A stretch of 64,000 bases of DNA from Sphingobacterium pedocola (GTDB lineage Bacteria > Bacteroidota > Bacteroidia > Sphingobacteriales > Sphingobacteriaceae), in the NCBI RefSeq assembly GCF_015209965.1, contig NZ_MU158690.1, positions 1,192,115 to 1,256,114 on the forward strand. The letters are read 5' to 3'. Numbering within the stretch: the stretch's first letter is position 1; the number at the start of each line of letters is the position of its first letter. This document shows, in pieces, positions 1 through 9,267 of the stretch. A program made the translations under genes and the position numbers. The notes beneath the pieces are model-generated. The model made no database searches and had not been told where the DNA came from. It worked only from the letters and a program-made list of their open reading frames with translations.

Positions 1-1
1 C

Positions 2-1411
2 GTGATAGATACATTGAAGGGTTATATTAGTTTATTTCTGTTAATGGTTTGTTCGGCTTCGCTCGGGACCGCACAAACCATTAAGTTACCTGCTGTTATT
101 TCTAATAACATGGTACTCCAGCAGGATACTTCTGTTCTTATTTGGGGATGGAGTGGGGTAGGCGATACTATTCGTATAGCGGTTTCTTGGGATCAGGAAA
201 CCGCTATGGCGGTAGCGGATGCCGAAGGGAAATGGCAATGCTACATAAATACCGAGAAGTCTGACGGAGAAGCTCATACGCTTCGGTTATCCAATGCATC
301 GGAGGAAATTTCTATATCCAATATCTTATTGGGCGAAGTCTGGCTCGCATCCGGACAATCCAATATGGATTTTCCGATGTCAAAAGGTGCTACTTGGCGG
401 AGTGGTGAGTTGCATGAAGCCGAAGCATTACGGGATGCTCACTATCCATCCATCCGTTTTTTTCGGGTGAAACAATCCATTTCGGACACAGCAAGAATGG
501 ATTGCGAAGGCGAGTGGGTTATCTGCAATGCAAACAGTATCCAGGATAAATCTGCTATCGGATTTTATTTTAGCCGAGAGTTGCATCAGCATCTCCAAGT
601 TCCCGTTGGCCTGATCCAATCTACATGGGGAGGTACACCGGTTGAGGCCTGGACAGCCGGAGAAATTATGAAAGGCAATCCGCTGTATGCTGGATTTCAG
701 CAAAGTGAAGTAGGACGGTCTACAGACAATAAATCGTCTGCGGTTCTATGGAATGCGATGATCCATCCCTTGAATCAATATGCGATTAAAGGCGTAATCT
801 GGTATCAGGGCGAATCTAACGTGAAACGTCAGGACGCCTACGCGGAGATGTTTGCAAATATGATACGGAATTGGCGGGATCACCGAAGAAATAATGCGCT
901 TCCGTTCTACTTCGTGCAACTGGCACCCTATAAGGGTACTACGCCTGAAATTCGTGAAGCGCAATATCTTGTTGCCGAAAAGCTGGATCAGGTGTTGATG
1001 GCCAGCACGACGGATGTAGGCGATTCGACGGATATACATCCGCGGAATAAACGGATACCGGCTGAGCGATTAGCTAAAATTGCCCTGGGCAATCTGTATG
1101 GGGAATCAACGGTATGGATGGGGCCAACGTATCTATCCCACGAGGTGTTGCCTAAGCAGATACAGGTTACTTTTGAGGCGCATGATCCGCAGGGCCTGCA
1201 ACAGGCTGAGGGGATTTCTGGCTTTGAAGTAGCCGGCGCCGATAGGATATTTTATACCGCAACAGTGAAGGTAACGGGGATGAACATTGTTCAGCTCTCT
1301 TCGGAATCGGTAGACCGCCCTCAATATTTTAGATATAGCTGGAAGAATTACAATAAAGCTACCTTATATAATGTAGGGGGAATCCCTGCTTTACCTTTTA
1401 AAAATGATTAG
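2..1411 (+). CDS. Sialate O-acetylesterase-like (SASA/SGNH) carbohydrate esterase
   Basis: Predicted exported esterase that removes acetyl groups from sialic acid or plant glycans. An N-terminal hydrophobic signal peptide ends near ...LGTAQ (about residue 25). The SGNH block GEVWLASGQSNM carries the nucleophilic serine near residue 119. A WYQGESN block follows near residue 275, and DIHPRNK near residue 344 supplies the Asp/His of the catalytic set. The length (about 470 aa) is normal for the family. The first codon visible is GTG at position 2, so the true start may lie left of the window. It overlaps the GH105 gene by 8 bp, so the two are probably co-transcribed and act on the same acetylated glycan. 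The exact substrate cannot be read from the sequence. Confidence 0.85.
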   Translation: MIDTLKGYISLFLLMVCSASLGTAQTIKLPAVISNNMVLQQDTSVLIWGWSGVGDTIRIAVSWDQETAMAVADAEGKWQCYINTEKSDGEAHTLRLSNASEEISISNILLGEVWLASGQSNMDFPMSKGATWRSGELHEAEALRDAHYPSIRFFRVKQSISDTARMDCEGEWVICNANSIQDKSAIGFYFSRELHQHLQVPVGLIQSTWGGTPVEAWTAGEIMKGNPLYAGFQQSEVGRSTDNKSSAVLWNAMIHPLNQYAIKGVIWYQGESNVKRQDAYAEMFANMIRNWRDHRRNNALPFYFVQLAPYKGTTPEIREAQYLVAEKLDQVLMASTTDVGDSTDIHPRNKRIPAERLAKIALGNLYGESTVWMGPTYLSHEVLPKQIQVTFEAHDPQGLQQAEGISGFEVAGADRIFYTATVKVTGMNIVQLSSESVDRPQYFRYSWKNYNKATLYNVGGIPALPFKND

Positions 1412-2570
1412 TATGAAAATGAAATTGTTTGCACTTTTACTATGGTGTTTATTCCTGTCTGGGGCGATCTCCGCTCAATCGATAGGCATCCAGTTCGCAG
1501 ATTCAGAAATGAATCGGTTTCCAGAAGCTTGGCAACTGGATCATGGCAAAAGACTCTATTTTGGATATGCACAAGGGTTAGGTTGTTTGGCGATGCTAAA
1601 AGTTTGGGAACAGACGGGAGAGCAGAAGTACGTTGATTACGTAGAAGAGTGGGCCGATACGATTATTAACGAGCGGGGAGAGATTCACCTGTACAAAGTG
1701 GAAACCTATAACGTGGACTATATTAATCCGGGAAAAATTTTGTTTTCCTTGTATAAGGAAACCGGAAAGGAAAAATATAAATTAGCTATTGAGCGTCTAA
1801 TGGATCAACTAAAGCGGCATCCACGTACATTGGAAGGAGCTTATTGGCACAAGTTGATTTATCCGCATCAAGTGTGGTTGGATGGGGTGTATATGGCGGC
1901 ACCATTTGTGGCGCAATATGGTCAGTTCACGAAAGATTCTACATACTATGAGGATGCGATTAATCACGTCTTAATCACCGCTAAACATACGTTCGATCCC
2001 GCTACGGGTTTGTATTATCATGCCTGGGATGAAAGCAAGAAGCAACAATGGGCAAATCCCAAAACCGGACAGTCGCCTAATTTCTGGGGACGAAGTATTG
2101 GCTGGTGGTATATGGCGTTGGTCGATGTGTTGGATTACATTCCCGAAGATTACCCGAGAAGAGATAGCGTAGTACAGGTTATCCAAGGCTTAGCGAAAAG
2201 CTTAACGAAATATCAAGATAAGGACGGTCTTTGGTGGCAGGTGCTGGATAAGGCAGGGGCGCCCAAAAATTATCAGGAAGCCTCTGTGAATAGCATGTTT
2301 CTCTACGGCTACAGCAAGGCAATCAATAAAGGTTATATCGGTAAGGAATACGAAAGCGTTGTAAATAACGTCTTCGAAGGGATAAATACGAAACTGATCC
2401 GGAAGGATGGTAATAATCTTACGTTGATTCAGTGCAATGCTGTCGCGGGATTAGGAGGGCATCCTTATCGGGATGGGAGCTATGAATACTACGTGAACGA
2501 ACGGGTTCGTGAAAATGACTCGAAAGCAACGGGACCTTTTATCATGGGATGCCTCGAAGCCAAGAAATAA
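1404..2570 (+). CDS. Glycoside hydrolase family 105 (unsaturated rhamnogalacturonyl/uronyl hydrolase)
   Basis: Likely removes the unsaturated uronic acid that polysaccharide lyases leave at the non-reducing end of pectin-like oligosaccharides. After a signal peptide (to about ...GAISAQ) comes an (alpha/alpha)6-barrel-type sequence. It has the family-typical HAWDES block near residue 207 and the block NFWGRSIGWWYMALVDVLDY near residue 227. Its 388 aa fit GH105. Two starts are possible: ATG 1404, overlapping the esterase stop, or ATG 1413 (MKMKLF), which leaves a tidier signal peptide. The coupling to an acetylesterase suggests an acetylated rhamnogalacturonan-like substrate, which is an inference. 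A strong terminator follows directly. Confidence 0.85.
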   Translation: MISMKMKLFALLLWCLFLSGAISAQSIGIQFADSEMNRFPEAWQLDHGKRLYFGYAQGLGCLAMLKVWEQTGEQKYVDYVEEWADTIINERGEIHLYKVETYNVDYINPGKILFSLYKETGKEKYKLAIERLMDQLKRHPRTLEGAYWHKLIYPHQVWLDGVYMAAPFVAQYGQFTKDSTYYEDAINHVLITAKHTFDPATGLYYHAWDESKKQQWANPKTGQSPNFWGRSIGWWYMALVDVLDYIPEDYPRRDSVVQVIQGLAKSLTKYQDKDGLWWQVLDKAGAPKNYQEASVNSMFLYGYSKAINKGYIGKEYESVVNNVFEGINTKLIRKDGNNLTLIQCNAVAGLGGHPYRDGSYEYYVNERVRENDSKATGPFIMGCLEAKK

Positions 2571-2572
2571 TA

Positions 2573-2607
2573 AAAAAAACTCCGGATTTATTTTCGGAGT
2601 TTTTTTT
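2573..2607. terminator. Bidirectional intrinsic terminator between convergent genes
   Basis: An AAAAAAACTCCG arm, a short A/T loop and a CGGAGTTTTTTT arm form a stem with T-runs on both strands. It lies exactly between the stop of the GH105 gene and the stop of the convergent DUF4136 gene, so it can end both transcripts. Confidence 0.85.
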
Positions 2608-2608
2608 A

Positions 2609-3205
2609 TTACTTTTTAGAAGGTTGTAACGGATATTCTTTCATAATACCCGATATGATTTTAGGTAAATCATTAATCGCCTTTTCAGGGATTTCTACCT
2701 CTCCAGTACCTCGTGCTTGCCAGATCACGCCATTGCTTTTACGGTCTACGGCTTCCAATATGATATGTGCGTAGCGTACTTTTTCTTTGGCAACAGGATA
2801 GGAGTAACCCATTCCCATTCCCCAGCCTCCATAGAAACCCCAGGGTCTGTACCAGCCCCATGGGCCGCCCCATCCCCATGCTCCACCGCCCCAAGCATTT
2901 CCGTAAACCAGTCTGCTTTTATTGTTCACAATGGTAATATATCGAAATAATATATCCGGATTTTCTTTGGAATAGGTTAATCCTCGAGCTTCTAATTCTT
3001 TATTTGCCGTCGTCAGAATATTACTTTTCGCAATATCGTTATTAAAATAGTCTTTGGATAGTGAGTCCACTGGAGGCAACCAGCCGTACGTTCTATATTG
3101 GCTAAAATCTAGATTTTGCACGCGGGTGGTGTGGTACTTCTGGGAAGAACATGAACTCACGACGATCAGCGCCAGACACGAAACAAAAAATAATAACTTT
3201 TTCAT
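2609..3205 (-). CDS. DUF4136 domain lipoprotein
   Basis: Cell-envelope lipoprotein of unknown function. The start at 3205 (MKKLLFF) is preferred over the upstream in-frame ATG at 3232 because it begins a clean lipoprotein signal with lipobox ...VVSSCSS. The mature protein opens with the DUF4136 signature FSQYRTYGWLPP and ends with a typical conserved tail containing VIWQARGTGEVEI. Midway there is a striking Gly/Trp-rich stretch (about residues 113-138) before the C-terminal part. The 198-aa length is typical. It is a single gene with a shared terminator and no informative neighbour. Confidence 0.8.
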   Translation of the reverse strand: MKKLLFFVSCLALIVVSSCSSQKYHTTRVQNLDFSQYRTYGWLPPVDSLSKDYFNNDIAKSNILTTANKELEARGLTYSKENPDILFRYITIVNNKSRLVYGNAWGGGAWGWGGPWGWYRPWGFYGGWGMGMGYSYPVAKEKVRYAHIILEAVDRKSNGVIWQARGTGEVEIPEKAINDLPKIISGIMKEYPLQPSKK

Positions 3206-3227
3206 ATGATATATATAAATAATAACT

Positions 3228-3336
3228 AGCAACGCTTTCTTTTACCCCGTCATCCCGACAACAGGAGGGATCTAAGCACTTTGTTTTATCATCGCGATAG
3301 ATGCCTCGTATCCTCGGCATGACAAAGCAACGCTTT
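3228..3336. repeat. Palindromic MITE-like repeat flanked by an 11-bp direct repeat
   Basis: The core (3249-3323) has ends starting GTCATCCCGAC on the + strand and GTCATGCCGAGG on the - strand, forming an imperfect inverted repeat. The 11-mer AGCAACGCTTT occurs directly on both sides (3228-3238 and 3326-3336), like a target-site duplication. A related element with rearranged arms lies at 41783-41849. No protein is encoded. Confidence 0.6.
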
Positions 3337-3382
3337 ATACTTTCTTTTTAATTAGACAACCGTTTTTTGTAAAGGTTTAACG

Positions 3383-5026
3383 CTAAAATGGATATTTTGC
3401 AACTAATGGCATTGACCTTCCGACACCAAAAGCCTTGGGACTTACCCGGAGTATCGGCGGCGACTGAAATCGTTTAAATTCGGCGTTGCCTAACATGCTG
3501 ACAATGCGTTTAACCAAAGATTCCTCAAATCCTAATTTAATGACCTCACCCCCGGATTTTTCCAATTCAACCAGTTGATACAAGACAGCATCCAATAGCT
3601 CATATGGAGGCAGAGAATCGGAATCTTTTTGCCCTGGTCGTAGTTCTGCTGAAGGCGGTTTTACGATCGTATTCACAGGGATGATTTCGTCATTACGATT
3701 TATATATTCCGCGAGTTCATAAATCTGTGTTTTATATACGTCTCCGATTACAGCTAATGATCCGGCCATATCGCCATATAAGGTGCCGTAGCCAACAGCA
3801 GATTCGCTCTTGTTGGAGGTATTTAGTAGAATGTGCCCGAATTTGTTGGATAGTGCCATCAGTAGCGTTCCACGTGTACGTGCCTGTATATTTTCTTCCG
3901 TGATATTGGGCTGTAAGCCGGTAAAAGCATCGCTTAAGGTGTTTTCAAATGCCGATGCAATGTCTTTTATGGGTAAGATAAGATGTTCGCATCCGGTATT
4001 ATGTACCAGATCAAGCGCATCTTTCAGTGAATGGTCGGAAGAGTAGATGGAAGGCATGAGTACGGCTAATACATTCTTGGCTCCCAATGCTTCGACGGCT
4101 AATGCCGCTACTATGGCCGAATCTATCCCGCCTGATAAACCCAATACCGCTTTCCGGAAACCGGATTTTGAGAAGAAATCTTTCAAACCAAGTATAAGCG
4201 CATCGTGGATTAGGGCGATTTCAGTAGCTTCCGGTTTTTCTTCGTGTTTTTCCACGGCTTGCAGGTTGCCCTTGTCAAACACGACATATTGAATGTCTTC
4301 TTCAAATTTCTTCAATTCCGTTACGATCTCTCCGTATTGATCCAGCGCAACCGAACGCCCATCAAAAATGATATCGGCGTGCGCACCGATCTGGTTGACG
4401 TAGACGAGCGGCGCATGTGCTTTGAGTACATTACGCTGCAATACATTTATCCTGTTTTTGAAATGGGTGTAGGAGAAAGGAGAGGCCGCAATATTGATAA
4501 TTAAATCAGGCGTCTCCTGTGCAAGTTCACTCATCAAATCACCTACATAAGAGTTATCTCCATCATCGTCCCACAGATCTTCGCAAACAGTTAATGCGAC
4601 TTTTAAATCGCCCATTTGAATACAACGTAGGTTGTCGTTGGGTTGAAAATAACGATATTCATCAAATACATCGTAATTTGGTAAAAGAGATTTTTTATGA
4701 AAATTTACGACCTGTCCCTTGCTGATATAAACCGCGGCATTGAATAAGTTTTTCCCTTCTCCGGTCGTGTTTTTCAACGGTGCACCGATTATACAGTCAA
4801 TATCCTCACAATGTGCCGCAATGAGGTTTATACTACGGTTGCATTCTTCCACAAAAGCGGCATTTTGTAAAAGGTCTTTGGCAGGATATCCGCCGATGGC
4901 CAATTCGGCAAAGACGATTAAACCGGCACCTTTAGATTTTGCTTGCTGTAGGGCATCGATTATTTTTTCGTTGTTTTTTTCAAAATTCCCGATATGATAA
5001 TTTAATTGTGCTAGAGCGATTTTCAT
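3383..5026 (-). CDS. nadE: Glutamine-dependent NAD+ synthetase
   Basis: Makes NAD+ from deamido-NAD+, ATP and glutamine, the last step of NAD synthesis in the cytoplasm. The N-terminal nitrilase-type glutaminase domain shows its triad: Glu41 (VFAELAIGGYP), Lys111/112 before LLPNYDVFDEYRYF, and Cys148 (LTVCEDLW). The C-terminal synthetase domain has the ATP-binding P-loop LSGGIDS near residue 297, plus the downstream LLNTSNKSE and YGDMAG blocks. The length of 547 aa is right for the two-domain form. It sits next to a gldB homologue, a linkage also known in gliding Flavobacteria. The gene upstream on the same strand is the small beta-barrel protein, 18 bp away. Confidence 0.95.
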   Translation of the reverse strand: MKIALAQLNYHIGNFEKNNEKIIDALQQAKSKGAGLIVFAELAIGGYPAKDLLQNAAFVEECNRSINLIAAHCEDIDCIIGAPLKNTTGEGKNLFNAAVYISKGQVVNFHKKSLLPNYDVFDEYRYFQPNDNLRCIQMGDLKVALTVCEDLWDDDGDNSYVGDLMSELAQETPDLIINIAASPFSYTHFKNRINVLQRNVLKAHAPLVYVNQIGAHADIIFDGRSVALDQYGEIVTELKKFEEDIQYVVFDKGNLQAVEKHEEKPEATEIALIHDALILGLKDFFSKSGFRKAVLGLSGGIDSAIVAALAVEALGAKNVLAVLMPSIYSSDHSLKDALDLVHNTGCEHLILPIKDIASAFENTLSDAFTGLQPNITEENIQARTRGTLLMALSNKFGHILLNTSNKSESAVGYGTLYGDMAGSLAVIGDVYKTQIYELAEYINRNDEIIPVNTIVKPPSAELRPGQKDSDSLPPYELLDAVLYQLVELEKSGGEVIKLGFEESLVKRIVSMLGNAEFKRFQSPPILRVSPKAFGVGRSMPLVAKYPF

Positions 5027-5044
5027 AAAGATGTGTGTAATAAG

Positions 5045-5722
5045 TTAAAAAAATAAGCCGACATTCAGGGATACATACGAGGTTTTAGGCTTACCTATGT
5101 CATTGATAGCTCTTGTAAAACCATTATTATAAGCGATACCTGTCAGCAGTGCTAGGCTATTGGATAATCTCCACTCGGCACCGCCGCCGATCTGCAATCC
5201 CAAACGGAAAATATCATCACCGTCGATGGATGTTTTTGTCGTTTGATTATGTAACTGTTCTCTTCCGGATACTTTAACCCCAGCAGTAAAACCGAATTGA
5301 CCGTAGAAGCGCCCCAGATGGTTTTCTTCGCTTTTGAGTTTTATAGTCAATGGTACTTCAGCGTATTTCAAGTGAATGTTTCGACTATAGTATAAAAGCG
5401 GGTCGTCCGCATCTACGGCATTGTGTGCGTCCACGTCACTATTAATCGCATTGATGAGCAGCCCTGTAGAGAAGTAATAGTTTCGAGTAAATCCGAAATC
5501 AGCAACAAGACCGTAAGAATACCCTGGTTTTGCGTTTGCTTTAAAGTCGTTGTCATATTTTAGCCAACCGATATTGGGATTAAACGTAAGTGCTAAGCGG
5601 ATGTTTTTATCGCCGTTAGACGAGCGATTTCGGTAATAATCTTGACCTTTTGCAGACGGTGTAGCAAAAGTTGTCGCCAGAAAAGCGAGAGAAGCAATTA
5701 AAATTACAGCGGGTTGTCTCAT
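5045..5722 (-). CDS. PorT-like outer-membrane beta-barrel protein
   Basis: Probable outer-membrane protein with an 8-strand-type barrel. It has a signal peptide (about 26 residues, ending ...SAKGQ), alternating aromatic/polar strands such as GYSYGLVADFGFTRNYYF, and a final strand YVSLNVGLFF ending in Phe, as required for barrel insertion. The length (225 aa) and the mid-protein block LKYAEVPLTIKLK match the outer-membrane beta-barrel/PorT family of Bacteroidota. It is upstream of nadE on the same strand (18-bp gap). Specific function unknown. Confidence 0.75.
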   Translation of the reverse strand: MRQPAVILIASLAFLATTFATPSAKGQDYYRNRSSNGDKNIRLALTFNPNIGWLKYDNDFKANAKPGYSYGLVADFGFTRNYYFSTGLLINAINSDVDAHNAVDADDPLLYYSRNIHLKYAEVPLTIKLKSEENHLGRFYGQFGFTAGVKVSGREQLHNQTTKTSIDGDDIFRLGLQIGGGAEWRLSNSLALLTGIAYNNGFTRAINDIGKPKTSYVSLNVGLFF

Positions 5723-5803
5723 TCTATTGTTTATTTATATACATACTAAGTCTTACTTCATCTAACTGTTTTGATAGCGGTCGTTATGCAAATGAAAACT
5801 AGT

Positions 5804-5836
5804 ACTTGTAACAACAGGTCAAGTTACCTAAGTTTG
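5804..5836 (+). promoter_or_regulatory. Bacteroidota-type promoter for the gldB homologue
   Basis: The -7 element TAAGTTTG (5829-5836) matches TAnnTTTG. A TTG about 20 bp upstream (5806-5808) fits the -33 element. The predicted start would be about 15 nt before the ATG at 5859. Confidence 0.5.
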
Positions 5837-5858
5837 TTTGCACAACGGAAACATATAG

Positions 5859-6896
5859 ATGAAATTCAATATAGCACAAATTTATTTCTTTTTTTTCATA
5901 CTCGGTATGAGTTCGTGTCATCAAACAGCTACAATAACTAGGCCCGATGTTTCTGATATAGATATTCAGATTAAAGTAGCGCGTTTTGATCAGGAATTTT
6001 CAGCTTTAGACACTTCAGCTATTCTGAAAAAAAATAATTATTGGCAGCAACAGTATGGTATATTTTATACCGATTTTATGACGGAGATGCTCGAAGTTGG
6101 ACACCCAAAGGATAGTTTGCAACTGGCATCCATTTTGAAGAAGGTGTTGGTAAAAAAAGATTTTATAGACCTTTCACAAGCAGTTGCTACGACATTCCCT
6201 AATCTCGAAAGACAGGAGAAGGAATTGACGCAGGCGTTCAAGTATATCACCTATTACTATCCGGAATATGTGCTCCCTCGTTTTATTTCTTTCGTCGGTG
6301 GGTTTTCGTTTCAGACCATTTCCGGTGAAGACTATCTTGGAATCGGATTAGATATGTTTTTGGGAGCCGATTCGGAATTTTATCCTGCTCTTGTCCAATC
6401 TATACCCCGTTATATCTCGCGACGATTCACACCGGAAAATATCGCCCCTCGTGTAGTAGAAACCGTGCTGCGACAAGAACTATTTCCTCAGCATAATGGC
6501 GATGTCAATATGCTGCAGCACATGATATACAACGGTAAGGTACTGTATGCGATGGATGTCATTCTGGAAGATGTAGCGGATAGTCTCAAGATCGGTTACA
6601 CTGCGCAGCAAATGGCATGGATTGAGCGCTATCAAGAAGACGTGTGGGCCTGGTTTATTCAAGAAAATCTTTTGTACAGCACCGACTACATGGGAATACA
6701 AAAATATTTTAGTGAGGCGCCCTTCACCCGTGAACTCGGCGGGAACAATGAATCGGCTCCTAAGCTTGGCTCATATATCGGCTGGATGATCGTGCGAAAA
6801 TTTATGGAAAGAAACCCGGAGCTGGATCTGAAGCAATTGCTTGCAAAGGAAGACGCTCAGGATATCCTGGAAGGATCTAAGTTTAGGGGGAAGTAA
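5859..6896 (+). CDS. gldB: GldB-like gliding-motility lipoprotein
   Basis: A lipoprotein homologous to GldB, which gliding Flavobacteria need for motility and which non-gliding Bacteroidota also carry. The signal ends in a lipobox-like ...LGMSSCHQ. Right after it is the GldB opening DIDIQIKVARFDQEF, and later blocks such as YISRRFTPENIAPRVVETVL and LGSYIGWMIVRKFMERNP near the C-terminus. The length of 345 aa is close to the family norm (about 320). Proximity to nadE supports orthology. Its role in a probably non-gliding organism is unknown. Confidence 0.8.
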   Translation: MKFNIAQIYFFFFILGMSSCHQTATITRPDVSDIDIQIKVARFDQEFSALDTSAILKKNNYWQQQYGIFYTDFMTEMLEVGHPKDSLQLASILKKVLVKKDFIDLSQAVATTFPNLERQEKELTQAFKYITYYYPEYVLPRFISFVGGFSFQTISGEDYLGIGLDMFLGADSEFYPALVQSIPRYISRRFTPENIAPRVVETVLRQELFPQHNGDVNMLQHMIYNGKVLYAMDVILEDVADSLKIGYTAQQMAWIERYQEDVWAWFIQENLLYSTDYMGIQKYFSEAPFTRELGGNNESAPKLGSYIGWMIVRKFMERNPELDLKQLLAKEDAQDILEGSKFRGK

Positions 6897-7093
6897 ATTT
6901 CGATAGTTTCCTGATGTAATTGTTAACATAACCGTAATCTTAAGTTTATATTCTCCTGATTTGTATTGTCGTCCTTTGTAGAATTAAATGGTAAGCTCTA
7001 ATTATGAAGTATAGACAACATGATTCATGAAATGTTATCTATCGCATAGTAGAACGGAAGTAACCGAGCAGTGCTTTTTTGGTAAAAAGAAAT

Positions 7094-8809
7094 ATGAAAA
7101 CCGCTTTGTCTACAATAATATTGGCCTTTTTGTGCAGCCTCCTATCAGGTAGAGCGCAAACAGATATGTCGTATAGCGAATCATTCACATTGCTCAAAAA
7201 TGAGATCGCTAAGAGTGACTACTATCTGGAAAAGAAATTGACGCAGGTCGATCAGATGCGAAAACAACTGGATCCTTCTGCAGATCCGATGACTCAATTT
7301 GATGCTTGCAGGTCTCTTTTTCAGATGTACTATGACTTACAGATTGATAGCGCTTTGAAGTATGCCGAGCAGATGCTTGCGCTCTCGGAGACTTCGCTAA
7401 AAAAAGAGCCTATTTACAAGACCGAATCATTGCTTTTTATCGCTCGGGTTTATGCATATACGGGGATGTATCGCGAATGCAGGGAATTATTAGATAATAT
7501 TGTTAGGGATGGGTTTCCTGATGAAATAAATGTTCTCTATTTCGTTGTACGAATGGAGCTGTACAAAGGGTTGGCGGAATACACGATCATTGCGCCTGAG
7601 AAGAAGATTTACAAAAGGGAAATAAACGCTTGTTTGGACTCACTGTTGCGCTACACACCTGAACAATCCGTTTGGCACACTATACATCTTGCAAACAAAC
7701 TTAAAGCGGAGAAAGAATACGACAACGCGATAAGGGTGTTGTCTGGCGCTTATACTCGACTGACTATAGAAGATCGGGAAATGGCCCACGTCGCCTTTTA
7801 CCTGTCCACTTTGTTCCACTTGAAGAAAGATTTTGAGCAAGAAAAGCGATTTCTCGCTATTTCGGCCATCACTGATATGAAATATGCAGTAAAAGCATAT
7901 GTGTCCTTGTGGAAACTAGCGGCACTTTTATATGATGAAGGTGATGTTGAAACCGCTTATCAATTTGTCGAACTATCTTTACAAGATGCAACCTACAGTG
8001 GGGCGTTCAGGTGGTTCCAACAGATTGTAAAGATTCTTCCCAAAATATACGAAGCCTATAATACGAAAATTGTGCAACAGCGGAATGCAATCTCATCTGG
8101 ATTTGCGGTTATTGCCTTTCTGTTGGCTTTTACAATTTTATTATCGCTGTTCGTCGTAAAGCAATATAGAAAATTACGGAAGACAAAAGATCAGTTAGCT
8201 GCCGTGAACGACGATTTGACCCGGATGAATCAAGAGCTTAACTCATTGAGTAACCAATTACACCTTTCTAATGCAGAGCTCCAGATCGCCAATAGTCAGA
8301 TGGCATTTTCGAATAGCGAGCTGATATCTATGAGTTTGCTAAAAGAAACTTACTTGAGTAAGTTCATCGATTTGTGCTCGGATTATATCGAAAAATTGAA
8401 TGATTATCGTGTTAATTTGAAAAGATTATTGAAGAGGGGGACCATTGAAAAAATTCAAATGGAATTAGACTCTACCGCATATATTGAAAGTGAATACAAA
8501 GCATTTCTGATGAATTTTGATGAGACTTTTTTGAAATTGTATCCAAATTTCGTGATGGAGTTTAATAATCTCTTACCCTTATCGGAAAGAACAGCCGTGA
8601 AGGGATCATTATTAACGACTGAACTTCGGATTTTCGCACTTATTAGATTAGGCATAACCGACAGTGCTAAGATTTCAAGGTTTCTACGATGCTCAATAAA
8701 TACGATTTACACGTACCGAAGCAAGACTAAAAACAAGTCGATTTGTCCAGATCAGTTTGAAGGACGCATTCAGGTACTTGATCGCGAAGACCTGTTGTTG
8801 TCGTGTTAA
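7094..8809 (+). CDS. DUF6377-type membrane sensor/transcription regulator
   Basis: Likely a one-protein regulator of the SusCD locus that follows. The ATG at 7094 gives a clean signal peptide (MKTALST...GRAQ); the longer TTG start is less likely. A helical TPR-like periplasmic region spans roughly residues 25-330, followed by a single membrane segment (about 333-355, [19 protein letters not shown]). A coiled coil follows (about 361-412, repeated LxxxNxxL pattern). The cytoplasmic tail ends in a LuxR-like helix-turn-helix region, [20 protein letters not shown] to NTIYTYRSK. Such DUF6377 proteins are commonly found beside susC/susD genes. It is separated from the SusCD operon by about 1 kb of repeats. 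The ligand is unknown. Confidence 0.75.
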   Translation: MKTALSTIILAFLCSLLSGRAQTDMSYSESFTLLKNEIAKSDYYLEKKLTQVDQMRKQLDPSADPMTQFDACRSLFQMYYDLQIDSALKYAEQMLALSETSLKKEPIYKTESLLFIARVYAYTGMYRECRELLDNIVRDGFPDEINVLYFVVRMELYKGLAEYTIIAPEKKIYKREINACLDSLLRYTPEQSVWHTIHLANKLKAEKEYDNAIRVLSGAYTRLTIEDREMAHVAFYLSTLFHLKKDFEQEKRFLAISAITDMKYAVKAYVSLWKLAALLYDEGDVETAYQFVELSLQDATYSGAFRWFQQIVKILPKIYEAYNTKIVQQRNAISSGFAVIAFLLAFTILLSLFVVKQYRKLRKTKDQLAAVNDDLTRMNQELNSLSNQLHLSNAELQIANSQMAFSNSELISMSLLKETYLSKFIDLCSDYIEKLNDYRVNLKRLLKRGTIEKIQMELDSTAYIESEYKAFLMNFDETFLKLYPNFVMEFNNLLPLSERTAVKGSLLTTELRIFALIRLGITDSAKISRFLRCSINTIYTYRSKTKNKSICPDQFEGRIQVLDREDLLLSC

Positions 8810-8943
8810 CCCTTTAACCATACGATCCTTTTTTTCCAGCTTTCAAAAAATGTTTCCCGTAACCTAAAGTACCGGGCTTAATGAAAAAGGAAGGTTTTTC
8901 TTAATCAAATTTTTATGCGCCTCTTTCGCCGGCGCGAGGGCGA

Positions 8944-9073
8944 CTTCTTTTTTTATAAAAAGAAGGAAAAAATCGTCGCTGTACCATTTGCCAGAATGGG
9001 TAGTGCCTCCCTCTGCAATTGGCAAATGGCTAAGGCGACATTTGTCGAAGATGAAAGGATAGTGCTTTATTCT
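8944..9073. repeat. Dispersed intergenic repeat, copy 1
   Basis: A hairpin (CTTCTTTTT/AAAAAGAAG, 8944-8965) is followed by TCGTCGCTGTA and, further on, a GTAGTGCCTCC block, AAGGCGACATTT and GGATAGTGC. The same order of blocks occurs at 26115-26244, where the hairpin is CCTACTTTTG/CAAAAGTAGG. The pair defines an interspersed repeat family about 130 bp long. Confidence 0.6.
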
Positions 9074-9129
9074 TAAATATTAGTTTACACTTCAGCAGAA
9101 TTTAAAAGGACGACCTAGGTCGATGTAGC

Positions 9130-9267
9130 GTTAAGAAAGCTTTTGGATTTGCGTTAAGAACAGATCCCCGAAGTGCAACGGCTCGGAGCTGTTTAGTAAA
9201 TCCAAAAGCTTTTAGCGTAACATTGGCCAAGTCTTGGTTTTTGCTTCTTTTGACCAAGCAAAAGAAG
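9130..9267. repeat. Inverted repeat plus adjoining short hairpin
   Basis: The arms 9130-9150 and 9198-9221 both contain AAAGCTTTTGGATTT (or its complement), with GTTA ends, giving a near-perfect stem around a 47-nt centre. Directly downstream, 9244-9267 is a perfect 9-bp stem CTTCTTTTG/CAAAAGAAG, the same hairpin motif as in the dispersed repeats at 8.94 and 26.1 kb. Confidence 0.6.
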
